This document shows positions 1 to 11,024 of a stretch of DNA of 64,000 nt, piece by piece. The notes under the pieces were generated by a model that saw nothing but the letters and a program-made list of their open reading frames with translations, was not told where the DNA came from and did no database searches. Location: positions 287,779 to 351,778 of the forward strand of contig CAJNDS010002257.1 in assembly GCA_905221605.1 (NCBI GenBank), given 5' to 3'. The first letter of the stretch is position 1. Each line of letters begins with the position of its first letter. The DNA is from Symbiodinium natans (taxonomy: Eukaryota; Sar; Dinophyceae; Suessiales; Symbiodiniaceae). The position numbers and the translations under genes are program-made.

Positions 1-150
1 CAACCCCAAACCCGAAACCCCAAACCCGAAACCCTCATCCCCAAAACACCCTAAGCCCCTAAACCCCCAAAACCCTCAACCCCTCAATCCCTAAACCCTA
101 AGCCCTAAACCCTAAACCCTAAACCCTAAACCCCCTGAACCCCCTAAACG
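1..150 (-). repeat. Degenerate CCCTAAA array at window edge
   Basis: CCCCAAA, CCCGAAA and CCCTAAA units with interruptions. The orientation would fit a left chromosome end, but the degeneracy and the many similar internal arrays argue that it is interstitial. Confidence 0.9.
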
Positions 151-262
151 CCCCACACGCCGCCGCTGAGGAGCGCGTGGTGGCCGAAGGGGCTCCCGAG
201 GTTGGGCGGCAGAGGCGGCAGCGGAGGGAGCGGCCTCCGGGGCTGGAGATCCTGAAGAGGGG
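150..262 (-). CDS. Possible exon, strand unclear
   Basis: GC-rich island between CCCTAAA and TTTAGGG arrays. Minus has a good acceptor (CCCTCTTCAG|GATCTC), plus also reads openly (AAEERVVAEGAPEVGRQRRQ). Unresolved. Confidence 0.3.
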
Positions 263-530
263 TTTAGGGTTTAGGGTTTAGGGTTTAGGGTTTGGGCTTT
301 GGGGTTTGGGGTTTGGGGTTTGGGGTTTGGGGTTTGGGGTTTGGGGTTCGGGGTTTGGGGTTTAGGGCTAGGGGTTTAGGGTTTTGGGTTTAGGGTTTAG
401 GGTTTAGGGTTTAGGGTTTAGGGTTTAGGGTTTAGGGTTTAGGGTTTGGGGTTTGGGGTTTAGGGTTTAGGGTCTAGGGTCTAGGGTCTAGGGTTTGGGG
501 TTTGGGGTTTGGGGTTTGGGGTTTAGGGTC
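263..530 (+). repeat. TTTAGGG/TTTGGGG array
   Basis: Mixed units, forming an inverted pair with the array at 1-150 around a GC-rich island. Confidence 0.95.
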
Positions 531-1228
531 ATCACACCCTAAACGCTGCACCCTCAGGCTTGAACCCTAAACCCGGCATAGGGGTTTAGGGCTCAGAGCT
601 TAGGGTTCTAAGGGGTTAAGGGAGGTTTTCAACAAACGAGAACACCCTCGGTTTGGTTCGGGGTTTGGGGTTCACGTCTTTAAAAATGCAAGGGTTGCCC
701 GGTTTCTGCGGATCAGCCAGGGGCGCCCAAGCTAGCACACGGCGCACACGGCACTAGCGAAAGCCACAAATTCAACGACCTTGGCCCAACAAAACAGCGC
801 GCCAAAATGGGGTGATGTAGCTCAAACTTATCGTCTACTGGCCTGTGAGGAAGAAGGCCCAGCATCCCTTTCTGGCGGAGCCTGCCTCAACTCGTAGTAT
901 AGGACCGCCATGAATCTAAACTTGCGCTAGAAGCCCTGAAAACCATGTAGACCCTCAAGCCCGAAATCCTGCAAAACCTAGCACCCCTGAACATTACCTT
1001 TTGAGCTCTAAACCCTGAAATCCCTTAAAACTGGATGCTGCTGTTGTTCGAAGAGGTTTAGTGTCGGTTGTTTTGGGTAGTCTTCTTGTTGAGTCCGTTT
1101 TTCGCTTCAGGCAATTACGGCAGTGGGGATAAAGGGGTTTCTAGGGTGTCTAGGTCGTTTGGGGCTCTTAGGAATGTACGGACTTTGGGGGGGGGGGGGG
1201 TTTGGGGAGTCCAGAGAGTCTTCTAGTA

Positions 1229-1325
1229 GTTTCTTAAGAACACCCGAAAAAACACAAAAAATGTTCTTCCTTATAAGGGTAGTATAGGGATTATGATTGT
1301 TTTATTCTTTTGGGGTTCTTAAGCA
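1229..1325 (+). repeat. Dispersed repeat D, copy 1
   Basis: CTTATAAGGGTAGTATAGGG and TTTTGGGGTTCTTA match, in inverted order, CCCTATACTACCCTTATAAG and TAAGAACCCCAAAA at 38493-38600. A G-run lies beside both. Confidence 0.7.
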
Positions 1326-1979
1326 AAGAGTAGTCTCAGGGTTTAGGACTTCAGGATGCAGGGCTGTTTGGGTTTAGGGACTCTAGAACTTCAAGCGGTT
1401 TTGCGGTTTAAGGTTTACAGGGCATCGGGATGCTAGGCCTTAGGGAATTTAGCTTAGGGTTTGGGGATTTTGGGGGCCTTAGGGCTTAGGGATTGAAAGG
1501 TTTGAGGATGTTGGGTTAGGGATTCTAGGGCTTGATTTGAGGTTTAGGGGTAGTTCGGGCATAGGGTGAAGCGAGTTCAAGGGTTTAGGGGTTTTCGGTT
1601 TAAGGGTTTTAGGGGTTTTGTTTTCGGTTTGGGGGGTTTGGGCTTAGGCCCAATGGGGATTCGGCCTTTCAGGGTTTAGAGATTCTAGCGTTTTGGGACT
1701 GGTTTGAGGACTTGTGGATTTGGGCATTTTGGGGTTCAGGGATTTCAGGGTTCAAGGCTTAGGGTCTAGGGTGCTGGCTTGCTGTGTGTGCATTGCTTGC
1801 CAGCTTGCTGGCTAGTTGTTTTTTTCGAAAGCTAGGTTCAAACAAAAAGCATCTAGACACAGAAATCCATCCCTTCGAGACCCCTTTTTTCAAAAAATCC
1901 CTCAGAACCCTTGAAAAAAATCCCTCAGAACCCCCTAAAGCAAATTGAAAAGCAACCCTCAGAACCCCCCCCCCCCTTT

Positions 1980-2090
1980 TCAAAGACAGTCCTCGAGCCG
2001 CTGCTCGCTGCCACAGGCCAGCTCCCGGAGAGTGTCCCGGAGGGCGTCCCGGAGGGTGCTGCTGGCAGAGGCCGCCTCCACCTTCCGTTG
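1980..2090 (-). CDS. Possible terminal exon with stop codon
   Basis: Acceptor GAGAGCACCAG|CAACGG, then QRKVEAASASSTLRDALRDT LRELACGSEQRLEDCL, with TGA at 1982-1980. Repeated L-R-D/E spacing suggests a helix. It is followed by a G-run, and no CCCTAAA array lies on its left, unlike internal exons. Confidence 0.45.
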   Translation of the reverse strand, partial: QRKVEAASASSTLRDALRDTLRELACGSEQRLEDCL

Positions 2091-2654
2091 CTGGTGCTCT
2101 CTTGCTTGTTATTTGCTGTTGGTGTTCTGAATTGTGTTTTGTTCTTGTTATTGATTGCTCTCTTGTTCTTATTGCTCGTGTGCTTGTTCTGGTGGTTCTT
2201 GTTCCTGATGTTGCTGTTGCTGCTTTCTTCTGTGTGTCGTGTGTGGCGGTCGGCCAGTGGGCTTTGGGGGGGGAAAGGGGGGGGGGGAAGGGGGCTGGTT
2301 ACAGTGTAGGGCTTCGCGCTTTGTTTGATACAGGGGGAGCTTTGGGGTTCATGGCTTTCGGGTTCAGCCGGCCTCGGGCTTAAAGGCTTAGGAGGGGTTG
2401 TAGGGTTCAAAAAAAATAAACCACTCCGTGCCCCCCGTGCCCCCCGCGCCTCAGGCCGGGCTTCTGGCGATCGGGCGGCTGGCGGTGGGGGGGCAACCTT
2501 CCAGGCTGTTGCTGCTCAGGCACTTGAGGTTTCGAGGGTGCCATCATGTCGTACTCGAATCGATTGTTGAAACATGCATAACTTATGTCTGTGTGTATTG
2601 TATGTATATGTGTATTTATATGTTTACGTATGTGTTAACATGTAGGTGTCTGTA

Positions 2655-2785
2655 TATGTATATATATATATAGATATAATACATGCATGTAATACTTCTA
2701 TATCGTACTATATGTTGTTCCATTGTATGCTGTATATTGCCCATTATACATACATATATATGTATATATATATATATGTATATGA
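2655..2785. repeat. AT-rich microsatellite region
   Basis: TATATA and ATGTAT tracts within an AT-rich part (2570-3000), unlike the GC-rich surroundings. Confidence 0.8.
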
Positions 2786-3049
2786 AGAGAACATAGTGAA
2801 GAAAACTAAATGTTACATCTTATGACAAATTGGATGCTATCTAATTATATATTGTAGGTTATGTACGGCCTGTTTTATATCATGTATTTTACATTACATA
2901 TTATACATGGAAGAAGTGGTAAACAAAAAGGTGTACATTATATGGATTATGTGCTATAAATTAGTTAGATAGATTGGTAGGAAGATAGACCGATAGACAG
3001 AGTGATTGGCACACAACTACGTAAATACATAGGAAATTCAGGTTTGCTC

Positions 3050-3111
3050 CTCAGCAGCAACCGCAGCCTCTTCGTGAGGCGCTTCGTGGACTTCCGGCGC
3101 CTTGTTGTCGC
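3050..3111 (-). CDS. Tail exon
   Basis: Acceptor CGGAATCCAG|GC, then DNKAPEVHEAPHEEAAVAAE, with a GA donor GAG|GAGCAA. Phase 0 out agrees with the next exon. Confidence 0.4.
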
Positions 3112-3114
3112 CTG

Positions 3115-4250
3115 GATTCCGAAGGAAGCTGTGAGGGTAATATGGCCCCTTACCCAATTTAAAGCCCTTGGGTATCATAGGTATATAAAGGGGTAATACA
3201 AGGTTTCCCACTTAAGTGCCCATGTTGAGGTGTACTTACACTCAAGACTTCAGGGTTTAGTTGGAGGTTTAAGGATTTGAGTTGTAGGAATGTAGGGATC
3301 TATATAGGGATCTAGAAGTTTTGGGTTGAGGGTTGCGGGGACGCGGATCTGGCTTCGGAGTTCCAACAAATTGGATGTGTTTGGGGCGTCGGGGGCCCCT
3401 TCAAAGGGGATTCTACTCTATTTGAGGTCTAAAAGGGGTACGGGAAATACCCAGTATTGATGTCCGCCTGACATCCGGCCTCGCACCAACGACACGACAA
3501 CAGTTAGCCATCCCTAACCTCAGGGCCTAGGCCGCCCCCCTAGGTTGGGGCGGCGCTTAAGCCCTTCGACCTCGATGGCGAAAGCCCACCCACATCGCTC
3601 GCCCGCCGGTCGGTAGCACCCACGATGGGCCCGGAACCGGAACACGTTCTCCTCGGGACCAGCACTGCCTCCTTATAATAAAGTAAATACCCTAAATACC
3701 CTAAACCCCCCCCGCCGCGTGAAACTGCAAGCCAGTTTCGCAGCGTCCTGAGAAAGCCACGCCTTGGCCTTCACACAGTCAGGCGCCAAGTGAAGGAATT
3801 GGAGGTCAAACATAATGTGTGAGCATGATTTGAGGATGTTTTTGCTGGTTTGCGAAACGCCGGGTTGCTTGCGGAACGGTTTGTGGAACGCTTTTTGGCT
3901 CCAGCATTGGTCCTAGGTTTTTGGTCCTGTTTCTGGGCATTGGCATTTTTTTGGGGGGGGTACCCCGCCAGGGCCCGAGCCCAGGGGGGCTGCTCTTGTC
4001 CCCCTGCCTGGCCTTGCCTGGCCCTTGCCCTGTCGGCCCCCCTGACCCCCTCTGGCCCCTCTGGCCCCCTGGCCCCTGGAAAAGGAATAGGTTTTGTGGC
4101 TTTGCTGACTGGGACGGTGTGGGGTGGGAGAAAAGTGTTAGATAACCCTCCACAATCGGGCCAACGCTGCTCTTCGCACCTCACGAAGCTTTCGACCCTA
4201 AACCCTAAACCCTAAACCCTACACCCTAAACCCTAAACCCTAAACCCCAA
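3115..4250. other. Intron-like stretch
   Basis: Mostly unique, moderately GC-rich DNA. 4085-4200 is dispersed repeat F (inverted copy at 9866-9980). Open frames at 3771-4215 on both strands are repeat/GC artefacts. Confidence 0.5.
4085..4200 (-). repeat. Dispersed repeat F, copy 1
   Basis: Its complement shares GGCCCGATTGTGGAGGG and the flanking CTTCGTGA and CACCCCAC segments with 9866-9980. Confidence 0.7.
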
Positions 4251-4252
4251 AC

Positions 4253-4337
4253 CCTGGGCGGCCTGAGGCGCGAGGTTCCTCCAGAGCCAGCGGGGTCTGC
4301 TTGCGGCTCTGGACGAGGGCCTGGGGCTGAGGAGGCA
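4253..4337 (-). CDS. Tail exon
   Basis: Acceptor GAAACCTTTCAG|TG, then PPQPQALVQSRKQTPLALEE PRASGRP, ending CCAGG|GTTTGGG. Flanked by a telomeric pair. Confidence 0.45.
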
Positions 4338-4366
4338 CTGAAAGGTTTCGGGTTCAGGCTTTTGGG

Positions 4367-4545
4367 AGGTTTAGGGTTTAGGGTTTAGGGTTTAGGGTTT
4401 AGGGTTTAGGGTTTAGGGTTTAGGGTTTAGGGTTTAGGGTTTAGGGTTTAGGGTTTAGGCTTTAGGCTTTAGGCTTTAGGCTTTAGGCTTTAGGCTTTAG
4501 GCTTTAGGGTTTACGGTTTAGGGTTTAGGGTTCAGGGTTTAGGGG
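4367..4545 (+). repeat. TTTAGGG array with a TTTAGGC block
   Basis: About 12 TTTAGGG units followed by seven TTTAGGC units, showing local spread of a variant unit. Confidence 0.95.
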
Positions 4546-4897
4546 GCGGATAGCGGATATAGAGTTAAGAAGTATGGAACTTCGGGCTTGCGGTTGAGTT
4601 ACAGGCCACTCAAGCCTTCGAGATGAAATCTCGGGATCTCGAATGAGGGGGGGGGGGGGGGGCGGGCGGGGCGGCCACCCCCCCCCCCCCCCGGGAAAGG
4701 CAACCCCCCCCCCCCCCCCACCCCCAAAGCCAGCGAACTGAACCTACACCCTAACCCTGAACACTATCTAACCCCCTACTACTGCAGATCCTGAAACCCC
4801 AGGGACTAAGCACCCTCAACCCTAAACCCGAAACGCTAAACCCGAAACCCTGAACCCTCAACCTTCAACCTCAAACCCTAAACCCTAAACCCTGAAC

Positions 4898-4998
4898 CCT
4901 GTAAGGGCAGCGGCCTCCATGCCCGACTGCAACTGCTGGAAGATCTCCTCTTGACTGGGAAAGGCTGGCGGCTCGCTGGCGGCCAGCTGCTGTTGGAC
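4898..4998 (-). CDS. Tail exon
   Basis: Acceptor CTAAACCCACCAG|GTCCAA, then VQQQLAASEPPAFPSQEEIF QQLQSGMEAAALT, with a donor GG|GTTCAGG or CAG|GGTTCAGG. Clean example of CCCTAAA-exon-TTTAGGG. Confidence 0.65.
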
Positions 4999-5003
4999 CT
5001 GGT

Positions 5004-5225
5004 GGGTTTAGGGTTTAGGGTTTAGGGTTTAGGGTTTAGGGTTTAGGGTTTAGGGTTTAGGGTTTAGGGTTTAGGGTTTAGGGTTTAGGGTTTAAGGGTT
5101 TCGGGCTCAGGGTTTAGGGTTTAGGGTTTAGGGTTTAGGGTTTAGGGTTTAAGGGTTTCGGGTGCAGGGTTCAGGGTTTAGGGATTAGGGTTTAGGGTTT
5201 AGGGTTTAAGGGTTTAAGGTTTAGG
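5004..5225 (+). repeat. TTTAGGG array
   Basis: Starts at the acceptor side of the 4898-4998 exon; partly duplicated with TTTAAGGGTTTCGGG spacers. Confidence 0.95.
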
Positions 5226-5417
5226 GTTCCCAGACGCTTAAGGTGAGAAGGCTTTTGGGCTTTGGGGGGGAACCCTCTAAGCCTTAAACCCTACGCCCTA
5301 AACCCCCAAAAAACAACGAAACCCTAAACCCTAAACCCTATACCCCAAACCCTGAACCCTAAACCCTAAACCCTAAACCCTAAACCCTAAGCCCTGGGTT
5401 TAGGGCTTTGGGCTTGC

Positions 5418-5532
5418 CATCCCCAGCTCGAAGCCCCTCGGCCTGCTGCGGTAGTTCCGCCAGCTGCTTTGCAGCCTTCCTCACCGACCTTCCCGCCTCC
5501 GGGGTCGTGTCATTCAGATGGGCTCCGGGCTT
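5418..5532 (-). CDS. Tail exon
   Basis: Acceptor AACCCGTAAG|AAGCCC, then KPGAHLNDTTPEAGRSVRKA AKQLAELPQQAEGLRAGD, with a donor GC at 5417 or GA at 5421. Helical. Flanked by CCCTAAA and TTTAGGG arrays. Confidence 0.6.
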
Positions 5533-5576
5533 CTTACGGGTTCAGGGCTGAAGGGTTTAGGGCCTAAGGGTTTAAG

Positions 5577-5726
5577 GGGTTTAGGGTTTAGGGTTTAGGG
5601 TTTAGGGTTTAGGGTTTAGGGTTTAGGGTTTAGGGTTTAGGGTTTAGGGTTTAGGGTTTAGGGTTTAGGGTTTAGGGTTTAGGGTTTAGGGTTTAGGGTT
5701 TAATTAGGGTTTAGGGTTTAGGGCAG
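5577..5726 (+). repeat. TTTAGGG array
   Basis: About 20 units, right partner of the CCCTAAA array at 5287-5396 around the 5418-5532 exon. Confidence 0.95.
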
Positions 5727-5934
5727 ATAGCGCCACCCCAAAACTGCCTTTTCTCCACGGGCTTGCGGTGGCTTCGGGCTTGGGCAACCCAACTCCGCAG
5801 AGTTTTCCCGTGAAGTCCCACACATTGGAGCCCAAAACCACCCCGGACCCCAAACACTAAACCCCAAAACCCTAAACCCCACACCCTAAACCCCCCAAAC
5901 CCTAAACCCTAAACCCCAAACCCAGGCCCCAAAC

Positions 5935-5980
5935 CCGGCAGGCCTTGACCAGGGCTTGGAGCTTCTTCGCCCCGGTCTTC
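5935..5980 (-). CDS. Tail exon
   Basis: Acceptor GCCTGGAAG|G and donor CGG|GTTTGGG bound KTGAKKLQALVKACR. Phase 0 out, matching the next exon. Confidence 0.45.
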
Positions 5981-6676
5981 CTTCCAGGCGTTTAGAGCTT
6001 AGGGTCTCGGGTTGGGGGGTTTAGGGTTTAGAGGGTATAGGGTCTTGAGTATGGGCACTTAATTTGGATCCCTTGCGATATAAGCCTCATACGCAATATA
6101 CAGAATACCGGCCCATGGCTTTAACCTTAGATTGCTGCCAGGTTTCAGCAGTGCTTCGGGTTCATGGGGCTTCGGGGGGTTTATAGGGTTTGCAGGGTTG
6201 AGAGTGTTCATGGGTTTTTTCAGGTATATCAGGGTTTGTAGGGTTGGGGGAGTTTGTAGGGTGTTCAGAGGGTTTAGACGCTTTAGAGGGTTTAGAGGGT
6301 TTTAAGTTTAGAGGTTTTGTAGGGTCTACAGGGTTTGTGGGGTTTGGAGGGTTTAGAGGGTTTATGGGGTTTCGAGGGTTTAGAGGGTTTGGAAGGTTGA
6401 GAGGGTTCAGAGGGTTTAGAGGGTTTAGAGGGTTTATGGTGTTTTAAGATCAAAGGTTTTGGAGGGTTTGCAGGGTTTCAGAGGGTGTTTAGGGGATTTG
6501 GGGAACTGGTCGCAGGAGGTCTTCGGTGTGGCTAGGCAAGACTTCACCAAAAACCCTGAAACCCTGAAACCATGAAACCCCCAAACCCCCCTAAACCCTA
6601 AACCCTAAAACCTAAACCCTAAACCCTAAATCCAAAACTCTAAGCCGGAAGTTCTAATATGTTCTAATCTATCGGC

Positions 6677-6716
6677 TTTCCGGGTCGAGCTTTGTGTCGG
6701 GCAAGGCGCTTCCAAG
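6677..6716 (-). CDS. Possible tail exon
   Basis: CCTATGGAG|CTTGGA, then LGSALPDTKLDPE, with a GC donor. In-frame TAG 9 nt beyond. Weak. Confidence 0.25.
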
Positions 6717-6823
6717 CTCCATAGGGTTTAGGGTTTAGGGCTGAGGGGTTAGTAGGTTGAGGGTCTGGGGTTTTGGGTTTAGGGGCTACAAAACCCTAAA
6801 CCCTAAACCCTAAACTCTAAGAC

Positions 6824-6867
6824 CTCTTGAAGCAACTTTGGTGTTTGGGGGTTTAAGGCTTCAACTT
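6824..6867 (-). CDS. Possible tail exon
   Basis: Acceptor CTCCAACCAG|AA and donor GAG|GTCTTAG bound VEALNPQTPKLLQE. Part of it resembles decayed telomeric repeat, so it may be spurious. Confidence 0.3.
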
Positions 6868-6886
6868 CTGGTTGGAGCCTCAGGTT

Positions 6887-7026
6887 GGGATTTAGGGTTC
6901 AGGGTATCAGGGTTCAGGGTTCAGGGTTCAGGGTTTAGGGTTTAGGGTTTAGGGTTTAGGGTTTAGGGTTTAGGGTTTAGGGTTTAGGGTTTAGGGTTTA
7001 GGGTTTAGGGTTTAGGGTTTAGGGAT
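6887..7026 (+). repeat. TTTAGGG array
   Basis: GGTTCAG then TTTAGGG units, ending in MITE C at 7025. Confidence 0.95.
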
Positions 7027-7090
7027 TATAGTCCCCCCCCTATTCTAATCCCTACTGAGGACTGTTCGATGAAGGGGGGACCATCCCAAG
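7025..7090. mobile_element. MITE family C, fragment
   Basis: Ends CCATCCCAAG, with CTACTGAGGACTGTT inside; directly follows a TTTAGGG array. Confidence 0.5.
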
Positions 7091-7513
7091 CCTTAGGGTT
7101 TAAGCCTTTTTGTTTGAGGCGTCTTTCCGTGCTGAACATTGGCGGCAACCGCCAGCAACTAGTAGGTAGGCCGGGAGCGCTAAACCCTAAACACTACAAG
7201 CCCTAAAGCTCCAAATGCTAAGATGTTAAACACCTTGATTCTTCGAGGCTATGATTCGTTATTGAGTCTTCAAGATTTGGGGTTATGGGCTGAACGGGTT
7301 AAGGTGCTTAAGGGGAGCTGGTAATTCGGAAGGGCTGTTTTGTGTAAACAGCACTAACAAACGGGACAAGGATACTACTGGGCGCTGTAGGAAGCCTAGC
7401 GCTTAACTTCCCCGAAGGTGCACCAAACCCTAAACCCTAAACCCTAAACCCTAAACCCTAAACCCTAAACCCCAAACCCTACGCCCCAAACTCTAACCCT
7501 CACCCCCCTAAAC

Positions 7514-7580
7514 CGAAGCCGGCTGGCAGCGCCTCCTGGGGGCTTGCGGCGGCACCGCTACCGAGCTGGCGGCCACCTGC
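7514..7580 (-). CDS. Tail exon
   Basis: Acceptor CGGCCTTCGCAG|GCAGGT and donor TTCG|GTTTAGGG. Reads AGGRQLGSGAAASPQEALPA GF or, in the other open frame, VAASSVAVPPQAP and on. Flanked by a telomeric pair. Confidence 0.45.
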
Positions 7581-7597
7581 CTGCGAAGGCCGGGTAG

Positions 7598-7850
7598 CTT
7601 TGGGTTTAGGGTTTAGGGTTTAGGGTTTAGGGTTTAGGGTTTAGGGTTTAGGGTTTAGGGTTTAGGGTTTAGGGTTTAGGGTTTAGGGTTTAGGGTTTAG
7701 GGTTTATGGGTTTAGGGTTTAGGGTTTAGGGTTTAGGGTTTAGGGTTTAGGGTTTAGGGTTTAGGGTTTAGGGTTTAGGGTTTAGGGTTTAGGGTTTAGG
7801 GTTTAGGGTTTAGGGTTTAGGGTTTAGGGTTTAGGGTTTAGGGTTTAGGA
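7598..7850 (+). repeat. TTTAGGG array
   Basis: About 36 units with one TTTATGGG variant; partner of CCCTAAA at 7423-7480. Confidence 0.95.
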
Positions 7851-8095
7851 TCTAGAGATTAGGGTTTTGGGTCAAGGGTTTAGGGTTCAGGGTTTAGGTT
7901 TAGGAAAACGCCCTAAAATCTAATTGCCCCAAACCCCCTAAACCTAAACCCGCTGCTAGACTGAAAAACCCTAGGCCCGAGTCCCTCAACCCTGAACCCT
8001 CAACCCAAATTATCTACATTCTAAACCCTAAACCCCAAACCCTAAACCCTCAACCCTCACCCTAAACCCTAAACCCTAAACCCTCAACCCTCAAC

Positions 8096-8179
8096 CCACA
8101 AGGTCAAGGGAAGCCTCAACTCTCCCAGAAGCTCCGCTCGGCTCTGCTTCAGGTCTGCGCTGAGCTTGTCGCGAATCTC
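8096..8179 (-). CDS. Tail exon: coiled coil, continued
   Basis: Acceptor AACTTCGAAG|GAGATT, then EIRDKLSADLKQSRAELLGE L and on. The end is uncertain (GT at 8099 or 8095). Flanked by CCCTAAA (left) and TTTAGGG (right). Confidence 0.6.
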
Positions 8180-8194
8180 CTTCGAAGTTAAGGT

Positions 8195-8392
8195 TTAGGT
8201 TTAGGGTTTAGGGTTTAGGGTTTAGGGTTTAGGGTTTAGGGTTTAGGGTTTAGGGTTTAGGGTTTAGGGTTTAGGGTTTAGGGTTAGGTTTAGGGTTTAG
8301 GGTTTAGGGTTTAGGGTTTAGGGTTTAGGGTTTAGGGTTTAGGGTTTAGGGTTTAGGGTTTAGGGTTTAGGGTTTAGGGTTTAGGGTTTAGC
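8195..8392 (+). repeat. TTTAGGG array
   Basis: About 28 units with one 6-mer; partner of CCCTAAA at 8020-8095. Confidence 0.95.
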
Positions 8393-8766
8393 TTAAGGTT
8401 TCGGAGGTTTTGGAGGTTTGGGGTTTAGGGTTTTGCAGGTTTCGGAGGTTTCGGAGAGGTTTAGGAGCTTCGGAGGTCTTGGAGGTTTCGGAGTTCAGGG
8501 TTCGGGGCTTAGGGTCGAGGTTTTAGGGCTCAGGTGGCCCAAAACCCTACCTGAAGACGCGGGTGCCCCCCAGAGCTCTACCCGGAGCTCTTCGTGGGGA
8601 ATTTTGGGAACTCGCACCTCAGATCCCCCCAAAAGTGACGTCCTTTTGGAGGCAATTGATCCCTTAAAGTTCCCAACAAGAGGCCCTGAACCCTAAACCA
8701 AAAGAACCCTCCCCCTAAACCCTAAACCCTAAACCCCAAACCCAAAACCCAAAACAAAAGCCTGTC

Positions 8767-8830
8767 CTCACGCAGGCCGCCCAGCTCCTCCGAAAGCTGG
8801 GACAGAGTCTCCTGCATCTGGTCCTCGCGT
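8767..8830 (-). CDS. Tail exon: coiled coil
   Basis: Acceptor GATCGTTCTCAG|A, then REDQMQETLSQLSEELGGLR E, with a GA donor GAG|GACAGG. The next exon begins GAG. Phase 2 in, 0 out. Leu/Met heptads. Confidence 0.65.
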
Positions 8831-9107
8831 CTGAGAACGATCAAAACCACCCCTCTCGGATGTAGGGTTTAGGGTTTAGGGTTTCGGGTTTCGGATTTGG
8901 GGCTTGGAGGGTTTAGGGTTTAGGGTTGAGGGTTGAGGGTTTAGGGTTTTGGGTTTAGGGTACCCCAAACCCTAAACCCTAAACCCCAAACCCTAAACCC
9001 AGAAGGAGTGCAGAAGGCTTTCGCTTCAGGGGTTCAGGCGGCTTTCGTTCGCACTGCGCACAATCTCTCATTACAAGAAAACTTAATTCTAACAATTTTC
9101 AGAATGC

Positions 9108-9270
9108 TAATGATGCTAATCATGCTAAAAATGCTAATAATGCTACTCATGCTGATAATGCAAGTCATGCAAGTAATGCTAATAATGCTAATAATGCTAA
9201 TAATGCTAATAATGCTAATAATGCTAATAATGCTAATAATGCTAATAATGCTAATACTGCTAATAATTCC
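9108..9270 (+). repeat. (AATGCTAAT)n 9-bp satellite
   Basis: About 18 copies, degenerate at the left. The apparent Met/Leu/Ile-rich frame at 9008-9277 is a by-product. Confidence 0.9.
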
Positions 9271-9279
9271 AATCTAATA

Positions 9280-10880
9280 ATGCTAAGAACTTCATAATAG
9301 GATGAATGAGATGCGCCTGAGCCCTGAACCTTGACGTATAGGGGTTTAGGATTCAGGGGTTTAGGGTTCAGGGTTTCGGATTTGGGGCTTGGAGGGTTTA
9401 GGGTTTAGGGTTTGGGGTTTGGGGTTTAGGGTGTAGGGTTTAGGGTTGAGGGTTTAGGCTTTAGGGTTTAGGAATGCTTAGAGGCTACGAGCCTGGGGAT
9501 GGAAGACTTTCGGGCTGGGGCAGGTCCTGGCCCGACGCAAGCATGTTCCACATCCTGGCAGAGCTCCTACACCCTAAACCCTAAACCCTAAACCCGAAAT
9601 CCTAAACCCTAAACCCTAAACCTTAAAACCCTGAACCCTAAACCTGAAACTGCAAGCTCCTCAACCCCTCTACTTCCTCTCCCCCCTAAAGCCCTCGGTT
9701 TGCCAGCTTTAGGGATTCAGGGTTTTTGTGTTCGGGCTAGGCACCAGGGACTTGTACGAGCCGCAGACTTATTAAGTCGGGCAATGTTTAGTGTTTAGGA
9801 TTTAGGGTTTGGGGTTTTGGGTTTGCTGTGATATGGGGCAAAGGCTGTGAAGGTTGGGATGCAAACTAGCTTCGTGAAATTCCAAGAGCAGCTATGGCCC
9901 GATTGTGGAGGGCCATCTAACTTTTATGCCACCCCACGCCGTCTCAGACGGCAAAACCACCCTAACCTATTCCGTTTAAGGTTTAGGTGCCTACTTCAAA
10001 AACCTTCTTCCGTCCAGTGGGTGGTACCGATAGTGCGCCATCCCAGCATCTCAGAAGGTCCTTGCTTTTTTCTTTTTTTGGAGTGGGTTCCCAGGTGCCA
10101 GGGACACCCCGGCAGGTTCAGAGAAGCCCCAAAAAAAGTTGTCGAGCACGAGGCTGCCACTGCAGGGGTCCGCCGAGGCCTTGAGTTTAGGGCTTAATGA
10201 ACAGAATTAAGGACGTGGGTTTCAAACAGGATATCAGCACTAAACCCCTTCAACGTCAACCAAGACCTCAACGGTCAGACCCCAGACCCTACACCAGAAA
10301 CTCAGCACCGCAAAGCCTAAACCCGAAACCCCGAAACCCCTAACCCCGAACACCTTTCAAAAACACAAGAAGCCTGGGGCGATTTTTGAATTTGTGGAAG
10401 AGCTGTAGCGACCGGTGCGCACATCCACCGCCAAATCTTTGACCCCGAGGTCGGGGTCATGTTGTCCCTCCACACAGAGCCTTGCCCCGGTAAGCTTCCC
10501 GGGCGCACAAGATATGTGGCCCGAACTTGTGGCTCGGAAAATTGATGTGATCCGCCCTCTCTTTGGCCTCCGCCTGTTAGTACAGGGGCTCCTCTTCCGG
10601 GGAGTCAGATGCCAGGGAATTTCCTTCTCCAGCTGTTTCACCTTTCCCCGTTCGGAGCACCTACGCATTGCCACGCGGGCTCAAGGAAACCCTAAACACA
10701 CAATAAATACCAAAAACAAGTACACTCTAGACCCCCAACATCTAGCCCAAACCCTAAACCTGCAAACCCTGAGCCCGCCCTAAAACCCTAAACATGCAAA
10801 CCCTACATGCGTCAACCCCTAAACCCTAAACCCTAAACCCTAAACCCTCAACCCTCAACCCTCTAAACCCTAAACCCTAA
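9280..10880. other. Intron-like stretch
   Basis: Holds TTTAGGG (9360-9475) and CCCTAAA (9570-9640) tracts, dispersed repeat F (9866-9980) and unique DNA. The open frames at 10317-10783 on both strands have no support. Confidence 0.5.
9866..9980 (+). repeat. Dispersed repeat F, copy 2
   Basis: See 4085-4200; about 110 bp with gaps. Confidence 0.7.
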
Positions 10881-10890
10881 GAGAAAGAGC

Positions 10891-10947
10891 CTGTGCATGT
10901 CATACTCCAGCTCGAGAAGCTCACGCCGCTCGGGAGGTCCGGGTAAC
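10891..10947 (-). CDS. Channel exon: post-EF helix
   Basis: Acceptor ATGTGCCCAG|G, then LPGPPERRELLELEYDMH and two bases, with a GC donor CACAG|GCTCTT. Phase 2 at both ends agrees with both neighbours. The R-(E)-LLELEYDMHR segment is like the helix that follows EF-hands in such channels. Confidence 0.6.
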
Positions 10948-11024
10948 CTGGGCACATTCGTCCCTAAACCCTAAACCCTAAACCCTAAACCCTAAACCCT
11001 AAACCCTAAACCCTAAACCCTAGA

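Noticed and set aside
1-530. A true chromosome end at the left edge
   Set aside because: The array is short and degenerate, is followed at once by an opposite-strand array, and dozens of similar internal arrays exist.
1925-2410. Long overlapping frames on both strands at 1.9-2.4 kb
   Set aside because: Only the 1980-2090 minus segment has a good acceptor, phase and helix pattern; the rest is GC-rich shadow and T-rich low complexity.
6244-6447. Gly/Phe-rich open frame
   Set aside because: It is a translation of GGGTTTAGA/GGGTTTGG repeats; no coding composition apart from the repeat.
9008-9277. Met/Leu/Ile-rich frame resembling a membrane protein
   Set aside because: Produced by the (AATGCTAAT)n satellite.
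9502-9570. Island reading MFHILAELLH on plus
   Set aside because: Wrong array order, no acceptor or donor, and too short.
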